Below, piece after piece: positions 34,519-43,672 of a stretch of DNA of 64,000 nt. Numbering within the stretch: the stretch's first letter is position 1; every line of letters begins with the position of its first letter. The stretch comes from Paenibacillus sp. UNC499MF (GTDB taxonomy: Bacteria > Bacillota > Bacilli > Paenibacillales > NBRC-103111), in contig NZ_FNVF01000001.1 in assembly GCF_900107975.1 (NCBI RefSeq), forward strand, positions 542,323-606,322, given 5' to 3'. The notes beneath the pieces were generated by a model, which was given only the letters and a program-made list of their open reading frames with translations, searched no databases and was not told the DNA's origin. Both the position numbers and the translations under genes were made by a program.

Positions 34519-35631
34519 ATGGAGAATCGCTCTGTACTTATCGGCCTTCACGGCATATCCGGAGTGGGATGGAAGACCATCGATCTGCTGGTCCGTTCAT
34601 GTTCCGATTTGAAGGATTTGCTGCATTGGCCCGCAGGCGAATATGGCCGGCTCGGCATTCCGGCAGCCAGAATCCAGCGGTTAATAGATGAATTGACTCC
34701 ATTTAAAATTGAAGCTTCATTAGAAATGTACGAACGGCTTGGCATCCGCATTCTGACCCGCTTCGATCCCGGCTATCCGCGGCTGCTTGAAGAAACGGCA
34801 CAGCCTCCGTGGGTTCTCTACTGCAGGGGGCGGCAGGAAGTGCTGCAAAGACCGGCACTCGCGGTCGTCGGTACGCGGACACCGACCGCTTACGGCCGGA
34901 AAGCCGCACGGGAGCTGAGCCACGCTTTGTCCGCCGCGGGCTTTGTTATCGTAAGCGGTTTGGCGCGCGGTATCGATGCGGAGGCGCACCGCGGGGCCAA
35001 AGACGGAGCGGGCGGAACGGCAGCCGTGCTCGGTGTGCCGCCCGACCGGATTTACCCGCCGGAGCATGCGAGGCTGCATGAGGAGATTATTGCCGGCGGA
35101 GGTCTCGTCATGTCCGAGTACCCGCTCGGCACGGTTCCGCACCCGGGATTATTCCCGATGCGCAACCGGGTAATCGCCGGCATCAGTCTAGGCGTGATCG
35201 TGGTGGAGGCGGCGGAAAGAAGCGGCTCCCTGATCACGGCGGATATGGCCCTGGAGGAATCAAGGGACGTGTTCGCCGTGCCGGGGCCCATCCATTCTCC
35301 CAAGAGCAGAGGAGCGCTCTCGCTTATTAAGCAGGGGGCCAAGATGGTGACGGATCCCGGGGACATTTACGAAGAATATTCCCATTTAATGTCCTCCCTA
35401 GGTGGACAAACAGGAGTTTCGGCTCAGTCGGCTTTCATGCCGTCACCCGTGCAGCAGTTGACAGAAGACGAGGCTATTCTATATCGATTGCTGTCGAGCG
35501 TGCCTGTCCCTATTGACGTCCTCCTGGAGCAGACTCAATTTACGTTTGGACATTTGCATTCAGTTCTGATATCCTTACTTTTGAAAAAGGTGATAGCGGA
35601 GCTTCCAGGCTCTTCTTACGTTTCCATATGA
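34519..35631 (+). CDS. dprA: DNA processing protein DprA (Smf)
   Basis: DprA binds incoming single-stranded DNA during natural transformation and loads RecA. The 370-residue protein has an N-terminal SAM-like helical region (to about residue 75) and an extended Rossmann fold with [57 protein letters not shown] and [21 protein letters not shown]-terminal winged-helix-like segment (about 310-370) follows. I chose ATG 34519 after GGGAG; an upstream in-frame ATG crosses the gap near the terminator. It precedes topA, as in B. subtilis. Confidence 0.96.
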   Translation: MENRSVLIGLHGISGVGWKTIDLLVRSCSDLKDLLHWPAGEYGRLGIPAARIQRLIDELTPFKIEASLEMYERLGIRILTRFDPGYPRLLEETAQPPWVLYCRGRQEVLQRPALAVVGTRTPTAYGRKAARELSHALSAAGFVIVSGLARGIDAEAHRGAKDGAGGTAAVLGVPPDRIYPPEHARLHEEIIAGGGLVMSEYPLGTVPHPGLFPMRNRVIAGISLGVIVVEAAERSGSLITADMALEESRDVFAVPGPIHSPKSRGALSLIKQGAKMVTDPGDIYEEYSHLMSSLGGQTGVSAQSAFMPSPVQQLTEDEAILYRLLSSVPVPIDVLLEQTQFTFGHLHSVLISLLLKKVIAELPGSSYVSI

Positions 35632-35701
35632 AATTTCTATTAAAAACGATGATGATATACATGCAGCAGCAGATGACACTGAGGGGAGGAGCATTCGACC
35701 G

Positions 35702-37798
35702 ATGGCAGACTCATTAGTGATTGTAGAATCACCGGCTAAGGCCAAAACGATCGGTAAATATTTGGGAAGCAAATATATTGTAAAAGCGTCGATGGGTCAT
35801 ATCCGGGACCTTCCGAAAAGCCAGATCGGCGTTGAGGTTGAACGCGACTTCGAGCCGAAATACATTACGATCCGCGGAAAAGGCTCCGTTTTGAAGGAAT
35901 TGAAGGATGCCAGCAAAAAAGTGAAAAAAGTTTATCTCGCAGCTGACCCGGATCGCGAAGGGGAAGCTATCGCCTGGCATCTGGCGCATTATCTGGAGTT
36001 AAACGATACCGACAACTGCCGCGTCGTATTCAATGAGATTACGAAGCAGGCGGTTAAAGACGCGTTCAAAACACCGCGGCCGATTAACATCGACCTGGTG
36101 AACGCGCAGCAGGCCCGTCGAATTCTCGACAGGCTGGTGGGCTATAAAATCAGCCCTCTTCTATGGAAGAAAGTCAAAAAGGGCTTATCCGCCGGCCGCG
36201 TCCAATCCGTAGCCGTCAAGCTCATTATGGACAGGGAGAACGAAATCAAAGCTTTCGTTCCCGAAGAGTACTGGACCATCACCGCGATGCTTGTGGCAGG
36301 CAAAGCCCATTTCGAAGCGAAATTTTACGGGATGGACGGTGCCAAGAGAGAGCTCGGTTCCGAGGAAGAAGTTCAAGCGGTCCTGAAAGCGATTGAAGGA
36401 GCTCCTTTTATCGTGAAGGAAGTGAAAGAAAAAGAGCGGCTTCGCAATCCTTCGCCGCCATTCATCACAAGCTCGCTTCAACAGGAAGCGGCCCGCAAGC
36501 TTAATTTCCGCGCAGCCAAAACCATGTCCGTAGCGCAGCAGTTATATGAAGGGATCGACTTGGGCAAGGAAGGTACGGTCGGTTTAATCACTTATATGCG
36601 TACCGATTCCACCCGGATTTCTCCGGTGGCCCAGGAAGAAGCCAAGGAATATATTTTGGGTAAATACGGGGAGAGCTTTTACCCGGAAACCCCGCGCGTC
36701 TATACGAAGAAGGGTTCCAACACTCAGGATGCGCACGAAGGGATACGTCCTTCATCCGTAACGCGGGATCCCGACTCCGTTAAAGAATTTTTGTCTCGGG
36801 ATCAGTTCCGTTTATACAAGCTGGTTTGGGAACGTTTCGTTGCGAGCCAGATGTCGTCGGCCGTGCTGGACACGATGACGATCGACTTGAACGTCGGAAA
36901 TACGGTTTTCCGGGCGGTCGGCTCCAAACTCAAGTTTCCGGGATTCATGAAAGTCTACGTGGAAGGCAATGATGACGGAACGACGGAAGAAGACAAACTG
37001 CTTCCTCCGCTTAAATCCGGGGATCAGGTCTCTTCCAATGAAATTCAACCGAAACAACACTTCACCCAACCGCCTCCGCGGTACACGGAAGCCCGTCTCG
37101 TACGCGCTCTCGAAGAACTGGGCATCGGCAGGCCGAGTACATACGCCCCGACGCTTGAGACGATCCAGAAGCGCGGTTATGTCGCCATTGAGGAAAAGAA
37201 GTTCGTGCCCACCGAGCTGGGAGAACTGGTTATCCAGCTGATGAGCGAGTTTTTCCCCGAGATTCTGGATGTGGAATTTACCGCGCAGATGGAAGAGGAG
37301 CTTGACCACGTAGGCGAAGGCAAAGAAAACTGGATCAAAGTTCTTGACGAATTTTATACTTCCTTCGAAAAACGGCTGGAATTTGCCGAGGAAGAAATGA
37401 AGGAAATCGAGATCCAGGACGAAGTTTCGGATGAAATTTGTGAGAAGTGCGGCAAACATCTTGTGTATAAAATGGGACGGTTCGGCAAGTTTCTTGCCTG
37501 CTCCGGTTTCCCGGATTGCCGCAACACAAAGCCGATCGTCAAGGATATCGGCGTCACTTGCCCGAAATGCAAGGAAGGCAAAATCGTCGAGCGCCGCAGC
37601 AAAAAGGGCCGTATTTTTTACGGCTGCGACCATTATCCCGAGTGTGACTTCGTGTCATGGGACAAACCGGTCGCCCAGCCTTGCCCGAACTGCGGTTCCA
37701 TGATGATCGAGAAGCGGACGAAAACAGCCGTGAATCATCAGTGCGTGGAATGCGGATTTAAAGAAGAAGTAAAAGATGAGGCAAACGACGAAGGCTGA
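35702..37798 (+). CDS. topA: DNA topoisomerase I
   Basis: TopA relaxes negative supercoils by cutting one DNA strand. The 698-residue type IA enzyme has an N-terminal TOPRIM domain ([17 protein letters not shown], then [15 protein letters not shown]), the catalytic Tyr298 in [14 protein letters not shown], and a C-terminal region (about 570-690) with three four-cysteine zinc ribbons: CEKC...CSGFPDC, CPKC...CDHYPEC and CPNC...CVEC. GGGGAGGAG lies 12 nt before the ATG. Order dprA-topA-trmFO matches B. subtilis. Confidence 0.98.
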   Translation: MADSLVIVESPAKAKTIGKYLGSKYIVKASMGHIRDLPKSQIGVEVERDFEPKYITIRGKGSVLKELKDASKKVKKVYLAADPDREGEAIAWHLAHYLELNDTDNCRVVFNEITKQAVKDAFKTPRPINIDLVNAQQARRILDRLVGYKISPLLWKKVKKGLSAGRVQSVAVKLIMDRENEIKAFVPEEYWTITAMLVAGKAHFEAKFYGMDGAKRELGSEEEVQAVLKAIEGAPFIVKEVKEKERLRNPSPPFITSSLQQEAARKLNFRAAKTMSVAQQLYEGIDLGKEGTVGLITYMRTDSTRISPVAQEEAKEYILGKYGESFYPETPRVYTKKGSNTQDAHEGIRPSSVTRDPDSVKEFLSRDQFRLYKLVWERFVASQMSSAVLDTMTIDLNVGNTVFRAVGSKLKFPGFMKVYVEGNDDGTTEEDKLLPPLKSGDQVSSNEIQPKQHFTQPPPRYTEARLVRALEELGIGRPSTYAPTLETIQKRGYVAIEEKKFVPTELGELVIQLMSEFFPEILDVEFTAQMEEELDHVGEGKENWIKVLDEFYTSFEKRLEFAEEEMKEIEIQDEVSDEICEKCGKHLVYKMGRFGKFLACSGFPDCRNTKPIVKDIGVTCPKCKEGKIVERRSKKGRIFYGCDHYPECDFVSWDKPVAQPCPNCGSMMIEKRTKTAVNHQCVECGFKEEVKDEANDEG

Positions 37799-37833
37799 TC
37801 GGATTGCTAACGATTGAACTAGAGGTGTGAACA

Positions 37834-39162
37834 TTGACAGCAGGACAAAAAGTAACCGTAATCGGTGCCGGTCTGGCAGGAAGCGAAGCGGCTTTTCAAA
37901 TCGCCAGCCAGGGCGTGCCCGTTGTATTGTACGAAATGCGCCCGGTGCGCAAAACACCGGCGCACATTACCGATAAATTCGCCGAGCTTGTATGCAGCAA
38001 CTCGCTTCGCGCGAACGGGCTGACGAACGCGGTAGGCGTTCTGAAGCAGGAGATGAGGGAACTGAACTCTCTCATACTCTCCAGTGCCGACAAGCATGCA
38101 GTACCCGCCGGAGGCGCTCTGGCGGTGGATCGTGACGGCTTCTCCGGGGAGATCACGGATACCCTCCGCAATCATCCTCTCATTGAAGTGCGCACAGAGG
38201 AACTTAAGGAAATTCCGGACGGGATTACCGTTGTGGCTTCCGGGCCTCTCACATCCCCGGATTTGTCTTCAAGCCTGCAGGCGCTCATGGGCGAAGAGTA
38301 TTTGTATTTCTACGATGCGGCCGCGCCGATCGTCGAGAAAGACTCTATCGATATGAGCAAAGTGTATCTGGCTTCCCGGTACGACAAAGGAGAAGCGGCT
38401 TATCTGAATTGCCCGATGACGGAGGCGGAGTTCGATGCTTTCTACGAAGCTCTGATCACGGCCGAAACCGCACCCGTGAAAGAATTCGAGAAAGAAATCT
38501 ATTTCGAAGGCTGCATGCCGATCGAAGTAATGGCCAAACGCGGCAAACAAACCGCTCTTTACGGCCCGATGAAGCCGGTAGGTCTTATTAACCCGCATAC
38601 GGGTGAGCTTCCTTACGCGGTCGTTCAGCTCCGTCAGGATAACGCGGCGGGAACGCTGTACAATCTGGTCGGGTTTCAAACGCATCTGAAATGGGGCGAG
38701 CAGAAGCGGGTCCTGCAAATGATTCCGGGTCTGGAAAACGCCGAGTTCGTGCGCTACGGGGTTATGCACCGCAACACCTTTATCAATTCTCCCCGTCTGC
38801 TGAAACCGACCTACCAGTTCAAAAACCGGGATAATCTTTTCTTTGCCGGACAAATGACCGGGGTGGAAGGTTACGTCGAATCGGCCGCATCCGGTCTGAT
38901 CGCAGGTATTAACGCGGGAAGATTGGCACAGGGAATGGATTGTCTGGAGTTTCCGCTGGAAACCGCCCTTGGCAGTATGGCACAGTATATTACGACTGCG
39001 GACACGAAACATTTTCAGCCGATGAATGCTAACTTCGGTCTTTTCCCGCCGCTGGGCGAAAAAATCCGCAATAAAAAAATGAAGTACGAAAAACTTGCGG
39101 AACGGGCAATTGAGACTATTCAGAATTTTTCGCAAAATACAGTCCAGTCGGCTTGTAAGTGA
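37834..39162 (+). CDS. trmFO: Methylenetetrahydrofolate-tRNA-(uracil-5-)-methyltransferase TrmFO
   Basis: TrmFO forms ribothymidine-54 in tRNA using methylene-tetrahydrofolate and FAD. The 442-residue flavoprotein starts with the dinucleotide-binding motif [18 protein letters not shown] and shows [25 protein letters not shown] and [19 protein letters not shown], all family markers. The start is TTG, 6 nt after AGAGGTG. In B. subtilis (gid) it is followed by codV; here a hairpin and then hslV follow. Confidence 0.96.
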   Translation: MTAGQKVTVIGAGLAGSEAAFQIASQGVPVVLYEMRPVRKTPAHITDKFAELVCSNSLRANGLTNAVGVLKQEMRELNSLILSSADKHAVPAGGALAVDRDGFSGEITDTLRNHPLIEVRTEELKEIPDGITVVASGPLTSPDLSSSLQALMGEEYLYFYDAAAPIVEKDSIDMSKVYLASRYDKGEAAYLNCPMTEAEFDAFYEALITAETAPVKEFEKEIYFEGCMPIEVMAKRGKQTALYGPMKPVGLINPHTGELPYAVVQLRQDNAAGTLYNLVGFQTHLKWGEQKRVLQMIPGLENAEFVRYGVMHRNTFINSPRLLKPTYQFKNRDNLFFAGQMTGVEGYVESAASGLIAGINAGRLAQGMDCLEFPLETALGSMAQYITTADTKHFQPMNANFGLFPPLGEKIRNKKMKYEKLAERAIETIQNFSQNTVQSACK

Positions 39163-39231
39163 AAGTGCGGCTGTGTTACGATTAAGTTGTTTTGAACGAC
39201 GCTGTACACAACCACTTTAAATCAAACTCCG

Positions 39232-39271
39232 GAAGCAGCATCAAAACAACCTTTTGCTGCTGCTTCTTATT
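39232..39271 (+). terminator. Probable terminator after trmFO
   Basis: GAAGCAGCA (39232-39240) pairs perfectly with TGCTGCTTC (39258-39266), then TTATTTT. The T-run is broken, so strength is uncertain. Confidence 0.6.
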
Positions 39272-39321
39272 TTCCGTTCTCTCGCAGCAGGCAGCTTCGG
39301 AAAAGAATCGAGAGGTGAACT

Positions 39322-39873
39322 ATGGATCCGACAAATGCGACTTTTCACGCCACCACTATATTTGCCATCCGTAAAGACGGTCGCGGGGCGATAGCCGGAG
39401 ACGGCCAAGTGACTTTCGGCAACAGCATGATTATGAAGAACACGGCGAAGAAAGTGCGGCGGCTGTACCGCGGGAAAGTGATTTCCGGTTTTGCGGGGTC
39501 TGTCGCGGATGCGATTACACTGTTTGAGAAGTTCGAAGGCAAGCTGGAGGAACACCACGGTAATCTTCAGCGGGCGGCCGTAGAGCTGGCCAAGGAATGG
39601 AGATCCGACCGCGTACTGCGCAAACTGGAAGCCATGATGATCGTGATGGACGAACAGGGGCTTCTGCTTATTTCGGGTAACGGCGAAATTATCGAGCCGG
39701 ACGACGGCATCGTTGCGATCGGTTCCGGGGGCAGTTTTGCCTTGGCGGCCGGGCGCGCCTTATCGCGTTATGCCACGGATATGAGCGCAGCCGACATTGC
39801 AAAAGCTTCTCTGGAAATGGCCGCAGATATTTGCGTTTTTACGAATCATAATATTATTGTGGAAGAAATATAA
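39322..39873 (+). CDS. hslV: ATP-dependent protease peptidase subunit HslV (ClpQ/CodW)
   Basis: HslV is the proteasome-like peptidase that partners the HslU ATPase. The 183-residue protein contains [36 protein letters not shown] and [20 protein letters not shown]. The TTIFAIR segment aligns with the mature N-terminus of E. coli HslV (TTIVSVR), so ten residues precede the predicted catalytic Thr11. B. subtilis ClpQ instead uses a serine near its start, at positions that correspond here to Ala6 and Thr7. GAGAGGTG lies just before the ATG, and no later in-frame start is visible, so the mature N-terminus is an open question. Confidence 0.95.
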   Translation: MDPTNATFHATTIFAIRKDGRGAIAGDGQVTFGNSMIMKNTAKKVRRLYRGKVISGFAGSVADAITLFEKFEGKLEEHHGNLQRAAVELAKEWRSDRVLRKLEAMMIVMDEQGLLLISGNGEIIEPDDGIVAIGSGGSFALAAGRALSRYATDMSAADIAKASLEMAADICVFTNHNIIVEEI

Positions 39874-39949
39874 CGCCGAGCGACGAATAATGAACAGGTA
39901 AGGCTTGGAATCAGGCTTTACCGGGCACTATATGAAGGAGGGGTTCCTT

Positions 39950-41350
39950 TTGAGCACAAGCTCCCTTACACCTAGACAAATCGTGCAAGAGCTGGACCGG
40001 TATATTGTCGGTCAGAAGCAGGCCAAGAAGTCCGTAGCCGTCGCCCTGCGTAACCGTTTTCGCCGCAGCAGATTGGACGAATCGATGCGTGACGAAATTG
40101 TGCCCAAAAATATCCTGATGATCGGGCCGACAGGAGTGGGCAAGACGGAAATAGCAAGAAGACTCGCTAAACTCGTCGGAGCCCCGTTTGTGAAGCTCGA
40201 AGCTACAAAATTTACCGAGGTCGGCTATGTGGGCAGGGATGTGGAGTCCATGGTCCGGGATCTCGTTGAAACATCGATACGCATGGTGAAGAGCGAACGC
40301 ACCGAAAGTGTGAAAGACCGTGCGGAGGAGCTTGCCAACGAGCGTCTCGTATCCATTCTGGCACCGAGTGCGAGCCGTCCCAAATTCCAGCGCAACCCGC
40401 TGGAGATGATATTCGGCAATCAGCAGGGCGCCCAGGAACCGGAAGAGGAAGACAAAGATCCTCAGCTGGCAACGAAACGCGCGCAAATTAAAGAACAGCT
40501 TAAGCGCGGTGAACTTGAAAATTACATCGTTGAAGTCGATGTGGAAGATAATTCTCCCTCCATGCTGGATATGCTGGCCGGACAGGGACAGGATCAAGCG
40601 GGAATGAACATGCAGGAAATGTTCGGCAGCCTTCTGCCGAAACGCACGAAGAAGCGGAAGCTTCCCGTTAAGGAAGCCAGAAAAGTACTGATCCAGGACG
40701 AAGCGCAGAAGCTGATCGATATGGATGAAGTTATTCAGGAATCCATCCGGCGCGCGGAGCAAAGCGGAATCATTTTTCTGGACGAAATCGATAAAATCGC
40801 CGGCGGCGGCCGTGGAAGCGGCGGAACGGATGTTTCCCGCGAAGGCGTCCAGCGTGATATTTTGCCGATCGTGGAAGGGTCGACGGTTGTTACGAAATAC
40901 GGGCCTGTTAAAACGGATTACATCCTGTTTATTGCGGCGGGGGCTTTTCATGTTTCCAAGCCTTCCGATCTTATACCGGAGCTGCAGGGGCGTTTCCCGA
41001 TCCGCGTGGAACTCAGCAATTTAACGCATGAAGATTTCATTTCCATTCTCAAAGAACCTAAAAACGCGTTAACCAAGCAGTACACGGCTTTGCTGGAAAC
41101 CGAAGGAATCCGGATAGATTTCAGCCAGTCCGCGATCGAGGAGATTGCGCGCATTGCCGTTGAAGTCAATCAGAATACGGAAAATATCGGTGCGCGGCGG
41201 CTGCATACCATTTTGGAGAAGCTGCTGGAAGATTTATCGTTCGAAGCTCCCGAGTTAAATCTGGAGGAAATGGTGATCACACCGGAATATGTCCGCGAGA
41301 AGCTGGGCGATATCGTTCAGAATCGGGATTTGAGCCAATATATTTTATAA
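39950..41350 (+). CDS. hslU: ATPase subunit HslU (ClpY/CodX)
   Basis: HslU unfolds substrates and feeds them to HslV. The 466-residue AAA+ protein starts [20 protein letters not shown], has the Walker [15 protein letters not shown] (near residue 60), [14 protein letters not shown], a middle I domain (about 120-245), Walker [12 protein letters not shown], and the C-terminal tail ending DLSQYIL, which inserts into HslV. I chose TTG 39950, 7 nt after AAGGAGGGG; an in-frame ATG upstream would place the ribosome binding site inside the gene. A hairpin lies between it and codY. Confidence 0.97.
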   Translation: MSTSSLTPRQIVQELDRYIVGQKQAKKSVAVALRNRFRRSRLDESMRDEIVPKNILMIGPTGVGKTEIARRLAKLVGAPFVKLEATKFTEVGYVGRDVESMVRDLVETSIRMVKSERTESVKDRAEELANERLVSILAPSASRPKFQRNPLEMIFGNQQGAQEPEEEDKDPQLATKRAQIKEQLKRGELENYIVEVDVEDNSPSMLDMLAGQGQDQAGMNMQEMFGSLLPKRTKKRKLPVKEARKVLIQDEAQKLIDMDEVIQESIRRAEQSGIIFLDEIDKIAGGGRGSGGTDVSREGVQRDILPIVEGSTVVTKYGPVKTDYILFIAAGAFHVSKPSDLIPELQGRFPIRVELSNLTHEDFISILKEPKNALTKQYTALLETEGIRIDFSQSAIEEIARIAVEVNQNTENIGARRLHTILEKLLEDLSFEAPELNLEEMVITPEYVREKLGDIVQNRDLSQYIL

Positions 41351-41380
41351 ACCGGAAGGCGTACCCGCCTTCGGTTTTCT
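41350..41380 (+). terminator. Hairpin between hslU and codY
   Basis: AACCG-AAGGCG (41350-41361, one bulged G) pairs with CGCCTT-CGGTT (41366-41376), followed by TTCTATTCTT. It may reduce read-through into codY. Confidence 0.55.
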
Positions 41381-41413
41381 ATTCTTGGGTATAAGATTGT
41401 AGGAGGCAAGCCA

Positions 41414-42199
41414 ATGACCTTGTTGAACAAAACGAGAAGGCTTAACCGTCTGCTCCAGAAGGAGGCGGTGAGTGCTGTCAGTTTTATGGATATGGCCGAA
41501 GTTTTGCGGGATACCATTCACTCTAATGTGTATGTGGTCAGCAGACGAGGTAAATTGTTAGGCTACGCAACGACGAATGAACTGCCGACTTCGGCTATCA
41601 ATCAAATCGTGGCGGAGGAGAAAAGGTTCTCGCCCGAATTCAACCATTTTCTGCTAAAAGTAGATGAAACTACGTCGAATTCAGACGCGCTTGAAATGTT
41701 TCCAACTTTTGTGGAAGAAATGAAGAATTTAAGAGAATATACCTACTTCACCATTGTACCGATTTTAGGGGGCGGCGACAGACTTGGGACTTTAGTCCTA
41801 TGCAGAACGCACTCTGCCTTTACAGATGATGATTATATATTGGCAGAGTATGGGTCGACAGTCGTAGCTATGGAGATTCTTCATATGCGGGCGGAAGAGG
41901 TTGAGCAGGAGGCAAGAAGCAAGGCAGTGGTTCAGGTGGCCATCGGTTCGTTGTCGTTCAGCGAGCTGGAGGCAGTGGAGCATATTTTCGAAGAATTAGA
42001 AGGAAAAGAAGGACTTCTCGTTGCAAGCAAGATTGCAGACCGTGTCGGAATCACTCGATCCGTGATCGTAAATGCGCTCCGTAAACTGGAGAGCGCGGGT
42101 GTTATCGAAACGCGTTCCCTCGGAATGAAAGGAACGTATATTCGCATATTGAATGAACAATTGATGCAGGCGATTGACCAAGTTAAGTCCAAAATGTAA
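41414..42199 (+). CDS. codY: GTP-sensing global regulator CodY
   Basis: CodY senses GTP and branched-chain amino acids and represses stationary-phase, nitrogen and motility genes. The 261-residue protein has an N-terminal GAF domain ([35 protein letters not shown]) and a C-terminal winged helix-turn-helix ([20 protein letters not shown], about residues 205-225), followed by [26 protein letters not shown] lies 7 nt before the ATG. It sits directly before the fla/che operon, as in B. subtilis, and is ended by a strong terminator. Confidence 0.98.
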   Translation: MTLLNKTRRLNRLLQKEAVSAVSFMDMAEVLRDTIHSNVYVVSRRGKLLGYATTNELPTSAINQIVAEEKRFSPEFNHFLLKVDETTSNSDALEMFPTFVEEMKNLREYTYFTIVPILGGGDRLGTLVLCRTHSAFTDDDYILAEYGSTVVAMEILHMRAEEVEQEARSKAVVQVAIGSLSFSELEAVEHIFEELEGKEGLLVASKIADRVGITRSVIVNALRKLESAGVIETRSLGMKGTYIRILNEQLMQAIDQVKSKM

Positions 42200-42230
42200 C
42201 AAAAATTTCATACTTGCACGTGAACCAAAC

Positions 42231-42263
42231 AAAGGCCCATCTTCCTAAAGATAGGGCTTTTTT
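42231..42263 (+). terminator. Terminator of codY
   Basis: AAAG(G)CCC and ATCTT (42231-42243) pair with AAGAT and GGGCTTT (42248-42260), then a T-run. Confidence 0.8.
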
Positions 42264-42306
42264 CTCATTGTCTATTTCCAGACTTTTCTTCATGATAATT
42301 TTAGCA

Positions 42307-42325
42307 ACATTATTCTACATAATGT
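42307..42325 (+). promoter_or_regulatory. 19-bp inverted repeat upstream of the fla/che operon
   Basis: ACATTAT-TCTAC-ATAATGT is a perfect 7-bp inverted repeat lying 94 nt before flgB. The half-site ACATTAT recurs at about 42373-42379. It resembles an operator; its binding protein is unknown. A CodY-box-like AATTTTAGCAACATT (4 of 15 mismatched) overlaps its left end. Confidence 0.4.
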
Positions 42326-42419
42326 ACACACTTTGAATAATCCTTGTGTCGAAGTTAGGAGGAATGTGAAGTTACATTATGGAATTTAGTTTCATAAAGA
42401 TATAAAAGGTGGGGTAACC

Positions 42420-42833
42420 ATGTTCTTGCTAAACCAAGCCGGATTTCAGTGGATGGAGAAATCGCTGGATGCGTCAGCCCTCCGGCAGCGGGTGATTTCC
42501 AACAATGTGGCCAACGCCGACACTCCTCATTTTAAAAGGTCAGACGTTCTGTTCGAGGAACTGCTTCAGGAGAAAATGACCGGTAACCAGCCGGTATTGG
42601 AAGGAAGACGCACTGATTCAAGACACCTTCAGATTCCGTCTAATACCAACTTACCCGGCCAAGCGATTGTTGAATCAGATCCGAACAGTTTGATGAACAA
42701 CAATTTAAACAACGTCGACATGGATTACGAGATGTCATTGATGGCCAAAAATCAGCTTAAATACAACACGATGATACAAGAAATGAACAACGAGTTCCGT
42801 AAGCTCAAAATTGCGATGGATGGGAGAAGATAA
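42420..42833 (+). CDS. flgB: Flagellar basal-body rod protein FlgB
   Basis: FlgB forms part of the proximal rod. The 137-residue protein has the rod-family N-terminal motif RQRVISNNVANADTPHFKRS (about residues 23-42) and a C-terminal heptad helix (NNNLNNVDMDYEMSLMAKNQ) typical of axial flagellar proteins, which leave the cell by the flagellar export gate. AAAAGGTGGGG precedes the ATG. It is the first gene of the fla/che operon. Confidence 0.96.
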   Translation: MFLLNQAGFQWMEKSLDASALRQRVISNNVANADTPHFKRSDVLFEELLQEKMTGNQPVLEGRRTDSRHLQIPSNTNLPGQAIVESDPNSLMNNNLNNVDMDYEMSLMAKNQLKYNTMIQEMNNEFRKLKIAMDGRR

Positions 42834-42836
42834 CGG

Positions 42837-43286
42837 ATGAGAATTACGAATAGTTTTGACATCAGTGCATCGGCTTTAACGACGCAGCGTCTAAGAATGG
42901 ATGTCATCTCTTCGAATATCGCGAATGCGGATACGACCCGTGCGTCATTCGTAAACGGGCAGTGGACACCCTACCAGCGCAAAATCGTTTCGGTTGAACC
43001 GAAAAACCAGCCAACGTTCGCCCAAATGCTAAACACGGCAATGACGGACGGGACGGGGCAGGGGGTTCGGGTTTCCGGTATTTCCGGAGATACCACGCCG
43101 TTCAAGCAGGTTTACAATCCTACGCATCCGGATGCCAACCAGCAAGGGTATGTGATGATGCCGAACGTCGACGTCGCCAAGGAAATGGTGGATATGATTT
43201 CCGCCACAAGGTCATATGAAGCAAACGTAACCGCTCTTAACGCAAGCAAAGGCATGATCTCAAAAGCGCTTGAAATCGGCAGATGA
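42837..43286 (+). CDS. flgC: Flagellar basal-body rod protein FlgC
   Basis: FlgC is a proximal rod subunit. The 149-residue protein has the N-terminal motif RLRMDVISSNIANADTTRAS and a C-terminal helix VDVAKEMVDMISATRSYEAN, both hallmarks of rod and hook proteins. It starts three bases after the flgB stop and is followed by fliE, the usual order. Confidence 0.97.
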   Translation: MRITNSFDISASALTTQRLRMDVISSNIANADTTRASFVNGQWTPYQRKIVSVEPKNQPTFAQMLNTAMTDGTGQGVRVSGISGDTTPFKQVYNPTHPDANQQGYVMMPNVDVAKEMVDMISATRSYEANVTALNASKGMISKALEIGR

Positions 43287-43311
43287 TAAAAGATAAAAAA
43301 GGAGAATGAGT

Positions 43312-43623
43312 GTGGTAAACCCGACTTATCTAAATGCATTTTCTCCGGTGCAGACAATAAAGCAGCCGGTGGGGAGCGAGCCTGCAAGTGCCTCCCAATT
43401 TACAAAGCAGTTTTCCTCTTTTCTCAGCGAAGCCATGAACGGGTTGAATTCGGATCAGCATACGGTAGACGGACTCAACCAACAGTTTGCCAAAGGGGAA
43501 TTATCGGACGTCCATCAATTGATGATTGCTTCCGAAAAAGCATCGCTCGGTTTAGAGTTCACCGTCCAGGTGCGCAATAAAGTCGTGGAAGCTTATCAGG
43601 AAGTCATGAGGATGCAGCTCTAA
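43312..43623 (+). CDS. fliE: Flagellar hook-basal body complex protein FliE
   Basis: FliE joins the MS-ring to the rod and is needed early for export. The 103-residue protein shows FSSFLSEAMNGLNSDQHTVD and the C-terminal family block MIASEKASLGLEFTVQVRNK, ending EAYQEVMRMQL. I chose GTG 43312, 7 nt after AAGGAG; an ATG two codons earlier is too close to that site. It lies between flgC and fliF. Confidence 0.95.
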   Translation: MVNPTYLNAFSPVQTIKQPVGSEPASASQFTKQFSSFLSEAMNGLNSDQHTVDGLNQQFAKGELSDVHQLMIASEKASLGLEFTVQVRNKVVEAYQEVMRMQL

Positions 43624-43672
43624 CGGCGGCTGAACCATGATCGACATTGATTGAATCGGATGGGGTGACATT

